Assembly: GCA_030847615.1 (NCBI GenBank)
Contig: JAUMIR010000003.1
Coordinates: 68,334,001-68,398,000, forward strand
Length of the DNA: 64,000 nt
Direction of reading: 5' to 3'
From: Gambelia wislizenii
Lineage: Eukaryota > Chordata > Lepidosauria > Squamata > Crotaphytidae
Position numbers and translations under genes: made by a program. The notes beneath the pieces are model-generated. The model made no database searches. It was given only the letters and a program-made list of their open reading frames with translations, and was not told the DNA's origin. Shown piece after piece: positions 23,801 to 35,800 of this stretch. How positions within the stretch are numbered: position 1 is the first letter of the stretch; each line of letters opens with the position of its first letter.

Positions 23801-26800
23801 TTCATCATTGTTGTAGACTTTAAGGGACATGCTATTATAACTTCAAATCCTAGTGTTGCTGATGAGAAAATAAGTATCTGAAGTTATTTATCTTAAGCGT
23901 GTCAATGTGCCTTTTAATTATGTATTTTTTTAAAAAACGAGCATCTGATTGTAGATTTTTGGGGCATATTACTAACTTCTAAATGCTAATATGACAACTG
24001 CTTGAAATTCTCCTGTAAGTAGGCATAACTAGCAAATTAGCTGTTCAAGCATTTTCAACGGAATTGAGATTTTTAAAAAATAAACAAAAACCTGGAATCA
24101 CGTCAATACTAGAACTGCATATCTATTAAAAACAGTTCAAACACATAGCATTTTTTCTAGTTTCAGTCTTGGCACTAGATATCTATCCTGGAGTTTTAAA
24201 TATTCTTCATCCTGTTCTTTTTTTATTAAGGTTAATATTGAAGAAGGAAAATGCGGAAGTCGCCATTTGACAAGTTTTATAAATGAGAATTATTTGAAGC
24301 TCAGGAATAAGTGAAGCTGAAATTTGAAAAAAAAGAAAGTGAATGCATGCTAATTATCAGACCAGAAGTCCCACTTATAGAATATTGAGCAATTTGTGTG
24401 AAGTGGGGAAGATGAAAGAAGTCAGAATTTGAAACGGAAGAATGAAGAAAAGAAATAAAAATGAAGTTAAGATAAGAAGTAATCTGGAATCTGAAAGCAC
24501 TACGCTAAGTAATTACTAGTCTGTTTATGTGTCCCTGTATATTTTGCTAAACATGCATGCATTATTTGTTTCATTAAAAAAACATGCAGGGTTTTTAAAA
24601 GGTGCATAACAGGCAAAAAAAATAAATTATAATAACTCTAGGCAGTTCTAATGGTAACTGCCCGGACACATAATGGAGACATAGACCTTTAATATTTTTC
24701 ACCAGATCTTGTTTAGAATAAAATATTGGAGAAGTTGTATTCAAACTAAATTATACTTTTTCTATGCAGGAGTCCCGTTCTGCTTCCAGAAGTGGAAGTG
24801 CTCATGGTTCCGGCAAGTCTCCAAGGCATTCGCCAGCTAGATCTAGGTCTAAAGAAGGTTCAAGGCGATCCAGATCAAAGTCCAGATCAAGATCTGAATC
24901 TCGGTAAGTCTAAAACAAAATTTGTGCGGTGGGTTTTTGGTTTTGTTTGTTACCTTAAACAGTTGTATGCAAAGTGCTCTTGTAGCATCTTTAGGACTGG
25001 GAGAAAAAAATTATAGCATAGGCTTTCGCAGACTTAGTTGCTGAGGAAATCAACTAAGTCTACAAAAGCTTATGCTAAAACTTCTTTCTCTCCATCTCAA
25101 AGCTGTTGCAAGAGCTCTTTACATTTCAGATTGACATGGCTACATCTTTGAATCCTACCCTTAAAAGTTGTAGTACAGTGGGCCCTCTGTATCCAGTGAG
25201 GTTTGGTTCCAGGAAACACACACACCCATGGATACCAAAATCCATGGATGCTTATGTCGTGTTATAAACAATGGTGTAGTAAAATGCATCCCTTATATAA
25301 AATGGAGAATAGCAAGGTTTGCTTTTTGGAATCCCCACCCAAATATTTTTGAGCCATGGTTGGTTGAATCTGTGGATGCAGAACCTGTGGATACAGTGGG
25401 TTGACAGTAATTTAAATGCCTCACTATTAATGAGCAAAGGTGCAGTTTAAAAAGGAGGCTGGTAAACTAGTATCAAGTGTGCATTTATTGTTGTATGCCT
25501 TCAAGTTATTTCTGACTTACGGTAACCCTGAGGTGAACCTATCACAGTTTTCTTGCAAGATTTGTTCAGAGTGGGTTTGCCTTTCCCTTCCTCTGAGGCT
25601 GAGAGCATGTGACTTGCCAAAGGTCACCTAGTGTGTTTTCTGTGGCTGAGTGAAGATTCAAACCCTGGTCTCCAGAATTGTAGTCCAACAGTCAAACCAC
25701 TACACACGTTAGTTACAATGCAAGAATTACAGCCCAGTTAATTAGATTTGTAGCCTGATTAGTGTTTGGTAGGTTGCTGTTGCAGCAAGGAACAATAGTT
25801 AAGCTTTCTGCTGATAAGAGGCCACTTTCAGTACTGACTACTGCTAACAACATTAACAGTTATTTATTACCAAAGGATGCAGCTGGGTTATTATGACATA
25901 CCATTTGCTGAATAATCTGCTCAGTTCTCTCCATTCTGTTGCTTTAATAACCTGAGTATTGTAATCTTGTATCGATGATCATCTGAAACTTGTAGTCTTG
26001 TTGGATAAAATTTGAATAACAAGTATTAATTCACAGGTGACACTAACATGTACCTCTAACTCTAAATTGCATATCTTTAGGTAAAAATCTTTTCAGAAAC
26101 AGGTTTCTGTGTTATTCTAAATATTCATCATCTGAATGATTAAACTTTTAATCATTATTTTCGTGAAACTTGCCCAGCTTCTGGATATATCCTTAGGGAA
26201 TTTCTCTGTTTAACTGTAAACAACATGACTTGTCTGATAAAAACAGGGCTTGACCCAGTAAGTGATGAAAACCAAATTAGGCATGTGAAAACTGCCGAGT
26301 ACAGATTTCATTATACAGAGAATGACGCTCAGTGTGCATGCCAACAACTCTTGGTTTAAAGAATCAGTAGCTCCTAATATCATTACAACAAGACTTTACT
26401 GCAAGAATTAGTACAGTGTTCTGAATTTTGGATATCAACTGAAACCAATAGCATTTTAAAGATTCTGTATCACCTTTCACCTCTCCATTGACGCCCCCTT
26501 GTCGTGGGAGAGAGGCTTGCGTACCCTAATGATGTTTTGAGCTATGCTGGCAGTGGCATAAAGCCACCGGTAGGGTCTCCCATGCCACACATCGGGAGGC
26601 ATGGACACGCACTATCCACAATGCTGCAGCCTTATTTGAGAAATAAGCCGAACAAGTCTTGAAGAGAAACAACAACGCAGAAAGAATCACAACCCAAAAA
26701 CATCACCCAAGGAGACCTTCTACTGTGCTTTCTGCAACCGGACTTGTTTATCTCGGATTGGCCTTTTTGGTCATTAGCGCGCTTGCATAAAGCACGGGAT

Positions 26801-29800
26801 GAGTCCTTCCTGAATCTTCGTTTGCGAAGAAAAGCCAGAGATCACTTTTCACCAGCGGAAGTGGTTGATACACAAAAGATATTACATAAACAATAAAACA
26901 CAGTAAAACATTAATCCAAAAATGCAGTTGATAGGAATCTAAAGGAATTATAGCTTTAATGTATCTACATCTGTTGTTCTTTTCTTCTTGTTGTTGTTGT
27001 TGAAATTTGCCATTTTTATTTAGATTAGCAGTAACAGATAAATTCAATCCTCATTTCAAATATAAATCATTTATATGAAGGGTAGACAACTACAAATGCA
27101 CAGCCACACACACATACACAGAGAGGACGTGGAAGTACTGTGTGTACCCTCCAGGGTCTACAACTTGTGAAAAAATTAGACACCCCCTCCCCCAATATCA
27201 TAATCATATTGTGTTTAGGGATCTGTCTGCCCTATTTAAGGCCAGGAAGAGCCTCTTTTTCCACAAGGAAGAGACTAGAAAACACTGAGTTTGGAAAAAG
27301 ACTTCCTGGCCCAAAAGAACAGAAGGAAGATGGCAGAATTGCTTCAACTGACTTGGAGAATAAAAGGTTTTTTAAAAAAGCTTTTACCAAAAAATGGAAT
27401 TGGGAACAGCATGTGCCATACAGGACACACTTTGTCCATCACTTGGTGTATTCTTGATGTAATGCAGACTGAAGTTTAGCTGGCTATTTTCTTACTGATC
27501 TTCTGATGTTTAGTAAGGACAACCTTATTTTGACATACCTTTAGTACAAGTTGTATCTCAAATTGATGGTGCTGGTTTTTGCTTGTTGTTGAAGTTAATG
27601 TTTCTTTTGCTGTACTTTTATGGTAATTGAATGTGTCTGGTTTGTATGTGGGTGTTGCTGAATTTTTAATTCTGTTAAAATTATATTGCTTTTTATACAT
27701 GATTTTGAGAATCCCTTTGAGCTGAAAATGGCTATTTGCTTACAAAGCTAGAAATAATAGTAGGAGCACATGTGACTTGTAAATGTCTTATATCTGTGCT
27801 TCAGTGTGCTATCTTGAATTTTCATACTTCACAGATCAAGGTCAAGGAGGAGTTCTCGTAGACATTATACAAGATCACGTTCACGTTCTCGATCCCACAG
27901 AAGGTCAAGAAGCAGATCTTACAGCCGTGACTATCGTCGCCGACACAGTCATAGCCATTCTCCTATGTCTACTCGTCGGCGTCATGTTGGCAACAGAGTA
28001 AGGCTGGGATGGCAGCAGTTGACCAGAGATAATTCAGCTGTGTGTGTCTTTGGAGGTTCTAAAGTTTTCAAATTACTCAGAAATCATGTAAACGTTAAAA
28101 TTAAGTTGAAAATAACCTAAAATGGTTATTGTTTTTGAGATGATGTTGTTGTTGATGATGATGTTGTTGTCACACAAACAGTACAAAAAGTGTTGACTAT
28201 ATTTTTACCTAGCAGAAAGAAGACATCAATGCACTAATATTTTGTATGATTATATCCAACATTATGCCTTTTAAAGTTATTCTGTTGCAGAGGTGGGGAA
28301 CTGCCAGCAGTTGATTGGGTGACAAATTGGCCTCCTGCATGACCTCAGTTTATTTTCACTTGAGTTCCTGGTTAAACAAAGGCCTCTCCTGGGATTAAAA
28401 CAACCAAGAGGAGGGAATGTGGTGAAATTGCCTGTATATCTCCTAAAGTGTGGAATCAACTTTTTAGTTTAAAAAAATAACCTTCCAAAAATAGGGTGGG
28501 GCTTAAGAGACTCAAAAAGGCCTTAAGCCACATGCTGTCTGCAGAGTGCACTTCCCCACTCTCTTTCTGTTGCTTCAGAAGCATTTTAAGCTAAGCTTTG
28601 CTTTGAAATCTTTGTGCCTCTAGATTTAAAAAAGCAGTAAAGAGGATTTTTGACATAAGATCTGCAACTGTTATAATTGAATGTAGAGAAAATGGTCAGA
28701 TGAATTCAGTTCTGCTTCTTTATCCAATGTAATACTTTGGTGTCAGCAAACTAGAATATTGAGATGATCCCTTACAACTGCTGCTTCTAATGCATCAAGA
28801 TATAGTACTTGCTGCTGCAGCTCTTGGGGCATGAAAAACTTTAGTGAGAGGATGCAGTCAGGGAAGCTCATTTGATTCTCCTAGCCACTTCACAAAATGG
28901 GTTCTGATCTAAACAGCAATGTATTTCAGCTGTTCTGTTCTTTGGTGGCAGAAATTATTACTAATATGGAATTTTTTAGAAAAATAATTATTTTCTTCAA
29001 AGAGATTGAAGAAACATTATATAAGCAAATATACAGTACTTGCCAACCAAATACTTCTTTTGCCCCAAACCAGAAGATTTGCAGAGGAGCAGAGACACTA
29101 TGTTATATAAAATATAGTATAAATCCTAAGCTGAGCTCCAGAATGAGGTCACAGCTCCCACTTTTAATTTTCTGATACTTGTTACTTTTTCTAAGCTCAG
29201 CCTGTGTTTTGATTAGACTTGGAACACATAAGCACGATCCAGTGTACAATACTCTCCTGGGCACGTGCGCTTCATTTGGCTTTCCCATATCACATTTTAT
29301 CTTTTGTCTTGGGGAAGAACAGAGAGATTCATAGAGATCTGACCTGTCAGGAGCTTTAGCTGTAACATTTTCGCTTTAACACTTTCTAATTGAATAGGGA
29401 TGACATTTTTGTACTGTTTCCCAAAGCATTTAAATTACATTGGGAGAAATCTTGAATTCTTATGAGAATGTCTTCTTTCTTTTCTTCTTTTTTAAATAGG
29501 CAAATCCTGACCCAAACTGTTGTCTTGGTGTGTTTGGATTAAGCTTATACACAACAGAAAGAGATCTGAGAGAGGTATTCTCCAAATATGGCCCAATTGC
29601 TGATGTTTCCATTGTATATGATCAGCAGTCTCGACGTTCTAGGGGATTTGCCTTTGTGTACTTCGAAAGTGTTGATGATGCCAAGGAAGTAAGTGATTGT
29701 CTTTTCATTAAAGTACAGTACATTGTTCTTCCTAAAACCTGTGTAAATAAAAGGTGTATAAATATTCTTCATGGTCAGAAAGCAAAAATGATTTAAGCTT

Positions 29801-32800
29801 CTCATTTTTGTGATTCATGTCTCTCCAGAACAATCTAATTAGTTGCTGTAGCTATTAAAATGTATTGAATGTATAATGAACCAAGATCTTTATACTATCT
29901 GTAAGGAAAATCCAAAGGTTTGTGTGTGTGTAGTAGTTCTTTTATATTACATTTGCATTTTATCTTTTGTCTTAAGTTAGAATGCATATTTCCTTATCCT
30001 TTTTAATCTTTATCACAATCCTGTTAAGTGTGTTTGACTGAGAAAATGACTACATGATTCTTCTCCCCCCCTTTTTTTGGGGGGGAGGTAAATGGAGTTG
30101 AGGTAAATGGAACAGGGGGATATGGAGTTTAAAGAAATTCACTTGTGGGGGAAATTCACTTGTGCTCTTCCAACCAAGGCAGCTGGGACTCACTGCTGCA
30201 GAAGGGCACAAAAAGCAAGAAGAAAGGTGTTGCATCTCCAGCAGGCATCCCCTCTCTCATTCTTCAGCACCATGCCCCAGTCCTTTCTGGTGAAGAGCAA
30301 GAAGGCTCACAGCTAACACCAGTCCCGAGCCCCTGACAGCACATACAGCTTTAACCTGGAGAATTTCATGGCTCATATTTGCACAGCGAAGAGCCAAAAC
30401 TGCCCACGCTCGCACACCCCATGACCTTCTTGTCTCGCTCCACTCGGAATCACCTCCCACCATTTCACAGATTCTCATGTCTCTCTGTAGCGTTATCCAC
30501 ACCGCTGGCTAGAGTAAGAAAAGCAGACTATGGGTATGTGAGTGGCTTTGGGCTCCCCTGCCTATTGTCATGGGGTTTTCTTAGCAAGATTTGTTCAGAG
30601 GGGGTTTGCCATTGTCTTCCTCTGACGCTGAGAGAGTCTGACTTGCCCATCGTTACCCAGTTGGTTTCAGTGGCTGAGCACACCTCCAGCATCATAGTTT
30701 AAAACTCAAACCATTACATCATGCTAGTGAAAATAATATTTACTACAGTTATATTTGGTAATTATATTCTTTTCTCTCAGTAATTCAAGTTCCAAGGAAC
30801 TCACTGTATTCTGTCCCCATTACATCCTCACAACAATCCTGTAAGGTATGTTAGGCTGACAGTTAGTGACTTCAAAGCTACCCTGTGAACTTTTAGTTGA
30901 GCTCTGAAGTTCAACATGATCTGAACTTGACTCTCCAATATAAATCCAACACTACATGCAATTCCAAATAAAAATTATACCTGCTTAGAAGAGGGAGGTG
31001 CAAACATGGATGATAAGATTGCTGTTTTGCTCTTCATTTTCATGCTTATATGCTAAACAGATTTTTTTTCCTGAAAACAAGCACCACAATTCAGTACAGT
31101 TTTGTGTGCTGGATTCTAAAACAAAAATAGTAATTACTGGATGGAAAATGTTTTTCCAAGATGGAGAGTAAATTTCCATACTGATAAGGTGATTCTAAAT
31201 ATTCATAATTTACTACATGGATGCATGGCTTATTGTATCATACTTGTAATGGTCAAGCATTTTCTTATGGGATTTTTTTCTTACACGTATTAAAACAGAC
31301 TTCAATACACTCCGTGGTTCATTTATTTAAATTATAATACAGTACCCTGAAATGAACTTAGTATTTGATAGAAATCATTATTAACCCTCCTTTCTAGTAT
31401 CCCTCCTGTTATTCCTATAAGGCCTGTAATCAATGCCAGTGAATCAGTATTCCTTACAGAATGTAGTCTCTAGGCAACAGTAGGTATATGTTACAAAAGT
31501 CTCTAGGCAATTAAAATGGTGAAAGGTCTGGAAAACATGTCTTATGAGGCAAGACTTAGGGAGCTGGGTATGTTTAGCCTGGAAAAAAGACGGTTAAGGG
31601 GTGATATGATAGCCCTGTTTAAGTATTTGAAGGGGTGTCACATTGAGGATGGAGCAAGCTTGTTTTCTGCTGCTCCAGAGACTAGAACACGGAACAATGG
31701 ATGCAAGCTCCAGGAACAGAGATTCCATTAGGAGGAACTTTTTGACAGTAAGAGCAGTTCAGCAGTGGAACTCCCTCAGACCATGGTGGGGTCTCCTTCC
31801 TTTGAGATCTTGAAACAGAGGCTGGATGGCTATCTGTCAGGGATGCTTTGATTGTGTATTCCTGCATGGCAGGGGGTTGGACTGGATGGCCCTCTTGGTC
31901 TCTTCCAACTCTACAGTTCTATGATTCTATGAAAAGGATGGGCCTTCTCATACAGGCTACATGAAGTAAAGCTACTGTCTCAGTGATAAGCAACTGAAAG
32001 GGAATGATATTACATTTTTTTCATACTCTAGTACTGCTGTCCTTAATACAATTCCAGTGACCAGTTCAGGGAGAGTTACACCCCAGTCTTCCCTAACCCC
32101 TCATGGGAGGAGTAATTCCAACGCAGCACCGGGCGTTACCACTAGTGGGTGGGACTTTTTATTGTCTAAGTTTTCTCTCTTGAAAAATATAAAACATTTT
32201 CCATAACATTCTCAATAGTAATCTTTGAAACCATTGTGTTCCCATGAATGTTTGCTTAGTAGGTGTACAACAGAAGTGAAATTTGAACTTGGAAATTAAC
32301 AGCTCAGATGTAGATGCTACACAGGGTTTTTTTTTTATGTACACTAGAAAAATTACAATTTTAGTGAAAATCACAGAATGCTGTTTTGCGGTTAGTAATT
32401 TTTTTTGTCTGACCTTGGAAGCCAAGCAGGATTAGCCCTTGTTAGTACTTGGATCAGAGACTACCAGCGAATACCAGCTGCTGTAGGATTTTTCAGGGGA
32501 AGGAACTGGCAAAAACACCTCAGAGTATTCCTTGCCTAAGAAAACCCTATGACATTCATGGGGGTCACCATAAGTCGGCAGGTGACGTGAAGGCACACAC
32601 AGAGTAAAAATACTTTGTCGTTTTTGCTTTGCTCCTGATTTGAATTAAATTGAATTCTACAATAATTTTTGTTTTATCTCTCATAGGCAAAAGAACGTGC
32701 CAATGGAATGGAGCTTGATGGGAGAAGAATTAGAGTTGATTTCTCAATAACAAAAAGGCCTCACACACCTACCCCTGGAATCTATATGGGAAGGCCTACT

Positions 32801-35800
32801 TAGTAAGTTCTTGTAACCATAATGTATCTGGAACAAATCAGACTTGAGAATTAGGTTGTCTGCCTAGTACATACCACATGTATCAGTATGTAAGTGATGT
32901 ATTAGTATTGTGAATATAGTGAATATAGAATTTGTGGGTTTGAATTTTTGCACTGAAAAAAAAAACCAGATATAGATTAGTTGTATCATTTCCAGACATT
33001 ACGAAGGCATGCAATCTTTTCAGAATAAGTCCGTGTGCACATCACTTCATATTTGCACAGAAGCATATGAGAAACTGTTATGCTTGGGGATTCTGTTTAT
33101 GAGATTGTTAATCATTTCAGTTTGGGATCCTTCATAACTTCCTGTATCTTATTTGAAGGAAGTTAGTAAAATGAACAAATTTGGAATCTTTGTTGCCATA
33201 AAGTAGCAGATGTAGTTATCATTAGTTGTGGATTAAGACAAACATGTATGGAGATATAAATATTATTTAATACTGGTATTCTGTGTACACTTTTACAATG
33301 ATGTACCAAGTTAGAAGAATAGCCAGTGTGGTGTAGTGGTTTTGAGTGTTGGACAATGACTCTGGAGAACAGGTCTGAATCCCTACTTGGCCATGAAAAC
33401 CCACTTGGTGACTCTGGGAAGTCACACTCTCTCACCCTCTGAGGAGGGCTGTGGCAAACCCACTCTGAATAAATCATGCCAAGAAAACCCTGTGATAGGT
33501 TTGGCTTAGGGTCATCATAAGTTGGAATCGACTTGGAGGCACACAGCAACAAATAACAAGTTAGAATAAACATAGTTCCTGCCCAGAGGCTTGATGCCTA
33601 AGACAATGAGACAATAAGATGGAAATAGAATTAGAAAATCAGCGTGGATCTTAGTCAAAATAGGCTCTCCTTCTCCATTCATCCCATATAGTATAGTTTC
33701 ACATCACTGGAGTCTGAGCAGAGAGCAGAAAATGGTATTAGCACCAGGTCTGCTGATAAGAAAGATGCATACATTGCAACTCCCTCTGAGCCCAGGACAT
33801 GAGGTCCCCAACACTGTGTCCAGGAACATGTTCCTTGCTAGGCTCCCTGCCTGCTTTTTTAAAAAGTTAAAATAATTTCAAAAACAGGAACACCATTATT
33901 ATTTTCCTTTAGAAAATCATAATGGGCAAGTGCAAGCCACTTGAAGTATATCCAGATGCCAAGAAAAGGGTAGACCGGGAAGCTAGGGGTGGAGTATGAG
34001 TTCCCTATGTATTCATGTCTCTTTACATGAGCACCACCAGTTGCTTTTGTGAAAAGCATATTTTGTGGGTACAAATGAATGATTTGGCATTTGGAGCTCA
34101 GATCGGTACCTCTGCCGTACATTCAGGTCACTAGCAAAATTACATGTTCCTTAGCCTCACAAATTTGTTTTCTGAGAAGTGGCTGTTGAGTAGCTAGTCA
34201 CACTAAATACAGTTGTCCCTCCGTATCCATGTATTTGGTATTCACAGATTAAAGTATTCACAGCTTGAAGGTATTCTTTAAAAAATAATAACCCAAAAAG
34301 CAAACCTTGATTTTACCATCTTAGACAGTTGTCCCTCCACATTCGCGGGGGTTAGGTTCTTGAGACCCCTGCGAATGTGGAAAAACCGCAAATAACAGAT
34401 GCTGCTCCTGCGGGGGGGGCAGAGGGAGGGAGGCAGCGGGAGGGTGTCTGGCCAGCCTGGCTGGCCTCTCCGCGGCCTTTCTGAGGGGACTCCAGGCCTT
34501 AGAAGCCCCGGACCCCGCTGAGAAAGGCCGGGGAAGGCAGCGTGTGGGCGGGGAGGAGGCTGCGCTGCCTCTCCCCTGCCTTTCTCAGTGGACTCCGGGG
34601 CTCCAAAGCCCTGGACCCCGCTGAGAAAGGCCAGGGAAGGCAGCGTGTGGGCTGGGAGGAGGCTGCGCTGCCTCTCTCCGGCCTTCAAAAGGCCCAGGAC
34701 AGCAGCGGCCGGGCAAGTGGGGAGGAGGCTGAGCTGCCTCTCCCTGGCCTTCCGAAGCGGGCGCCGGGGCTTTGGAGCCCCGGAGCCCGCTTAGGAAGGC
34801 CGGGGAAGGCAGCGGGTGGGCGGGAGGGAAGCTGCCCGGCCTCTCCCCGGCCTTCCTGAGGGGACTCCGGGTCTTAGAAGCCTTGGAGTCCCCTTAGGAA
34901 GGCTGGGAAAGGCAGAGAGAGGGAGGCTGCCCACTCCACCACCACCCACCCCGGCCTTCCTGAGCAGACTCCGGGGCTTTGAAGCCCCGGAGCCGCCTCT
35001 TGAAGGCCCGAGAAGGTGCAGGCAGGAGGTTGCCCCGCCTCTCGGCAGCCTTCCCTAAGGGGCTAGGGCTAAACCGCGAATAATCAAAACCATGAGTGCA
35101 AAAGCCACGAATGTTGAGGGGCAACTGTATAAGGGACACCATTTTGCTATGCCATTGCATATAATAGAACTTGAGTTTTTGCAGATTTTGGTATCCACAA
35201 GGGATCCTGAAACCAAACCCCAGCAAATATGAAGAGACAACTGTATTTGTTTCCCTTGTAATCAGGAATGTGGGGCACTGAGTTGGGCTCTACCTGTCAC
35301 TGCAGTGAATAGCATAGTGTGTTTCAAACTCCAAACTTAAAAGAACAAGTATCTTCTATAAAAAAGGTTAAACATAACATTGTTTGTGGACATGGGAATG
35401 ATAAGAAAATTCTGAAGTGATTGTGTCCTATGTAAGAATCATATAGCTCACTTCCTAAAACAAAACTCGATAGCCGTTTTTTAATCTGTTTTGTTGATGC
35501 ATTTTATTTGTGTTGCATTTGTTGGTTTCATATTCACACACACACTATGTCATGTTATGTCATCTTCTTTAACAGTGGCAGTTCTCGGCGAAGAGATTAT
35601 TATGACAGAGGTTATGACAGAGGCTATGATGACCGTGATTATTACAGTAGATCATATAGGTGAGCCTACTTCCTACTGATTGCTGCTTGATGAGATTGTA
35701 TGAATCCTTTAGAATGCAGTATACCACTTTGTAATATAGTTGTGCCTTTCATTGATGTCAGTCTCTGTTTTGGCTTGTGTCATCTTAGATACCTTATACT

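Larger units (their letters stand above)
10763..24769 (+). other. TRA2B: TRA2B intron 1 (about 14 kb, contains poison exon)
   Basis: The first intron holds the rest of the CpG island, a microsatellite, many transposons listed separately, and the conserved cassette exon at 24231-24508. Stretches where I see no recognisable element: about 11770-12520, 13300-15000 (apart from a short CT run near 14718), 17350-18240, 18800-19670, 19800-20085, 20880-21300 and 23300-24200. No other protein-coding exon is visible on either strand. Confidence 0.85.
24904..27834 (+). other. TRA2B: TRA2B intron 2
   Basis: Contains a short inverted element near 25010-25150, a family C MITE, a minus-strand Sauria SINE and an RTE-like 3' end, each listed separately. 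25713-26460 and 26850-27834 show nothing recognisable apart from AT-rich sequence, a short AC run near 27105 and a polypyrimidine approach to exon 3. Confidence 0.8.
29689..32686 (+). other. TRA2B: TRA2B intron 4
   Basis: About 3 kb, holding a minus-strand Sauria SINE, a CR1 3' end and a 5S-derived SINE that ends about 80 bases before exon 5. A C-run/T-run/G-run hairpin (CCCCCC, then T, then GGGGGG) lies at about 30064-30087. Other stretches (29700-30540, 30720-31500, 31940-32400) show nothing recognisable. Confidence 0.75.
32803..35575 (+). other. TRA2B: TRA2B intron 5
   Basis: Holds a full Sauria SINE (33310-33560) and a nested pair of MITEs (34210-35243). 32803-33300, 33570-34200 and 35250-35575 show nothing recognised beyond AT-rich intron sequence. 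Confidence 0.75.

Noticed and set aside
27140..27457. 105-codon frame in TRA2B intron 2 ([20 protein letters not shown])
   Set aside because: No domain, no splice-site support and no conservation that I can recognise.
32401..32490. Possible 5S rRNA gene
   Set aside because: Only the middle and 3' part of 5S sequence is present and it continues into a SINE body and tail. It is a SINE head, not an rRNA gene.
33310..33390. tRNA-like box A/box B sequences
   Set aside because: No cloverleaf can be completed; they are heads of Sauria SINEs, as are the similar spots on both strands elsewhere.
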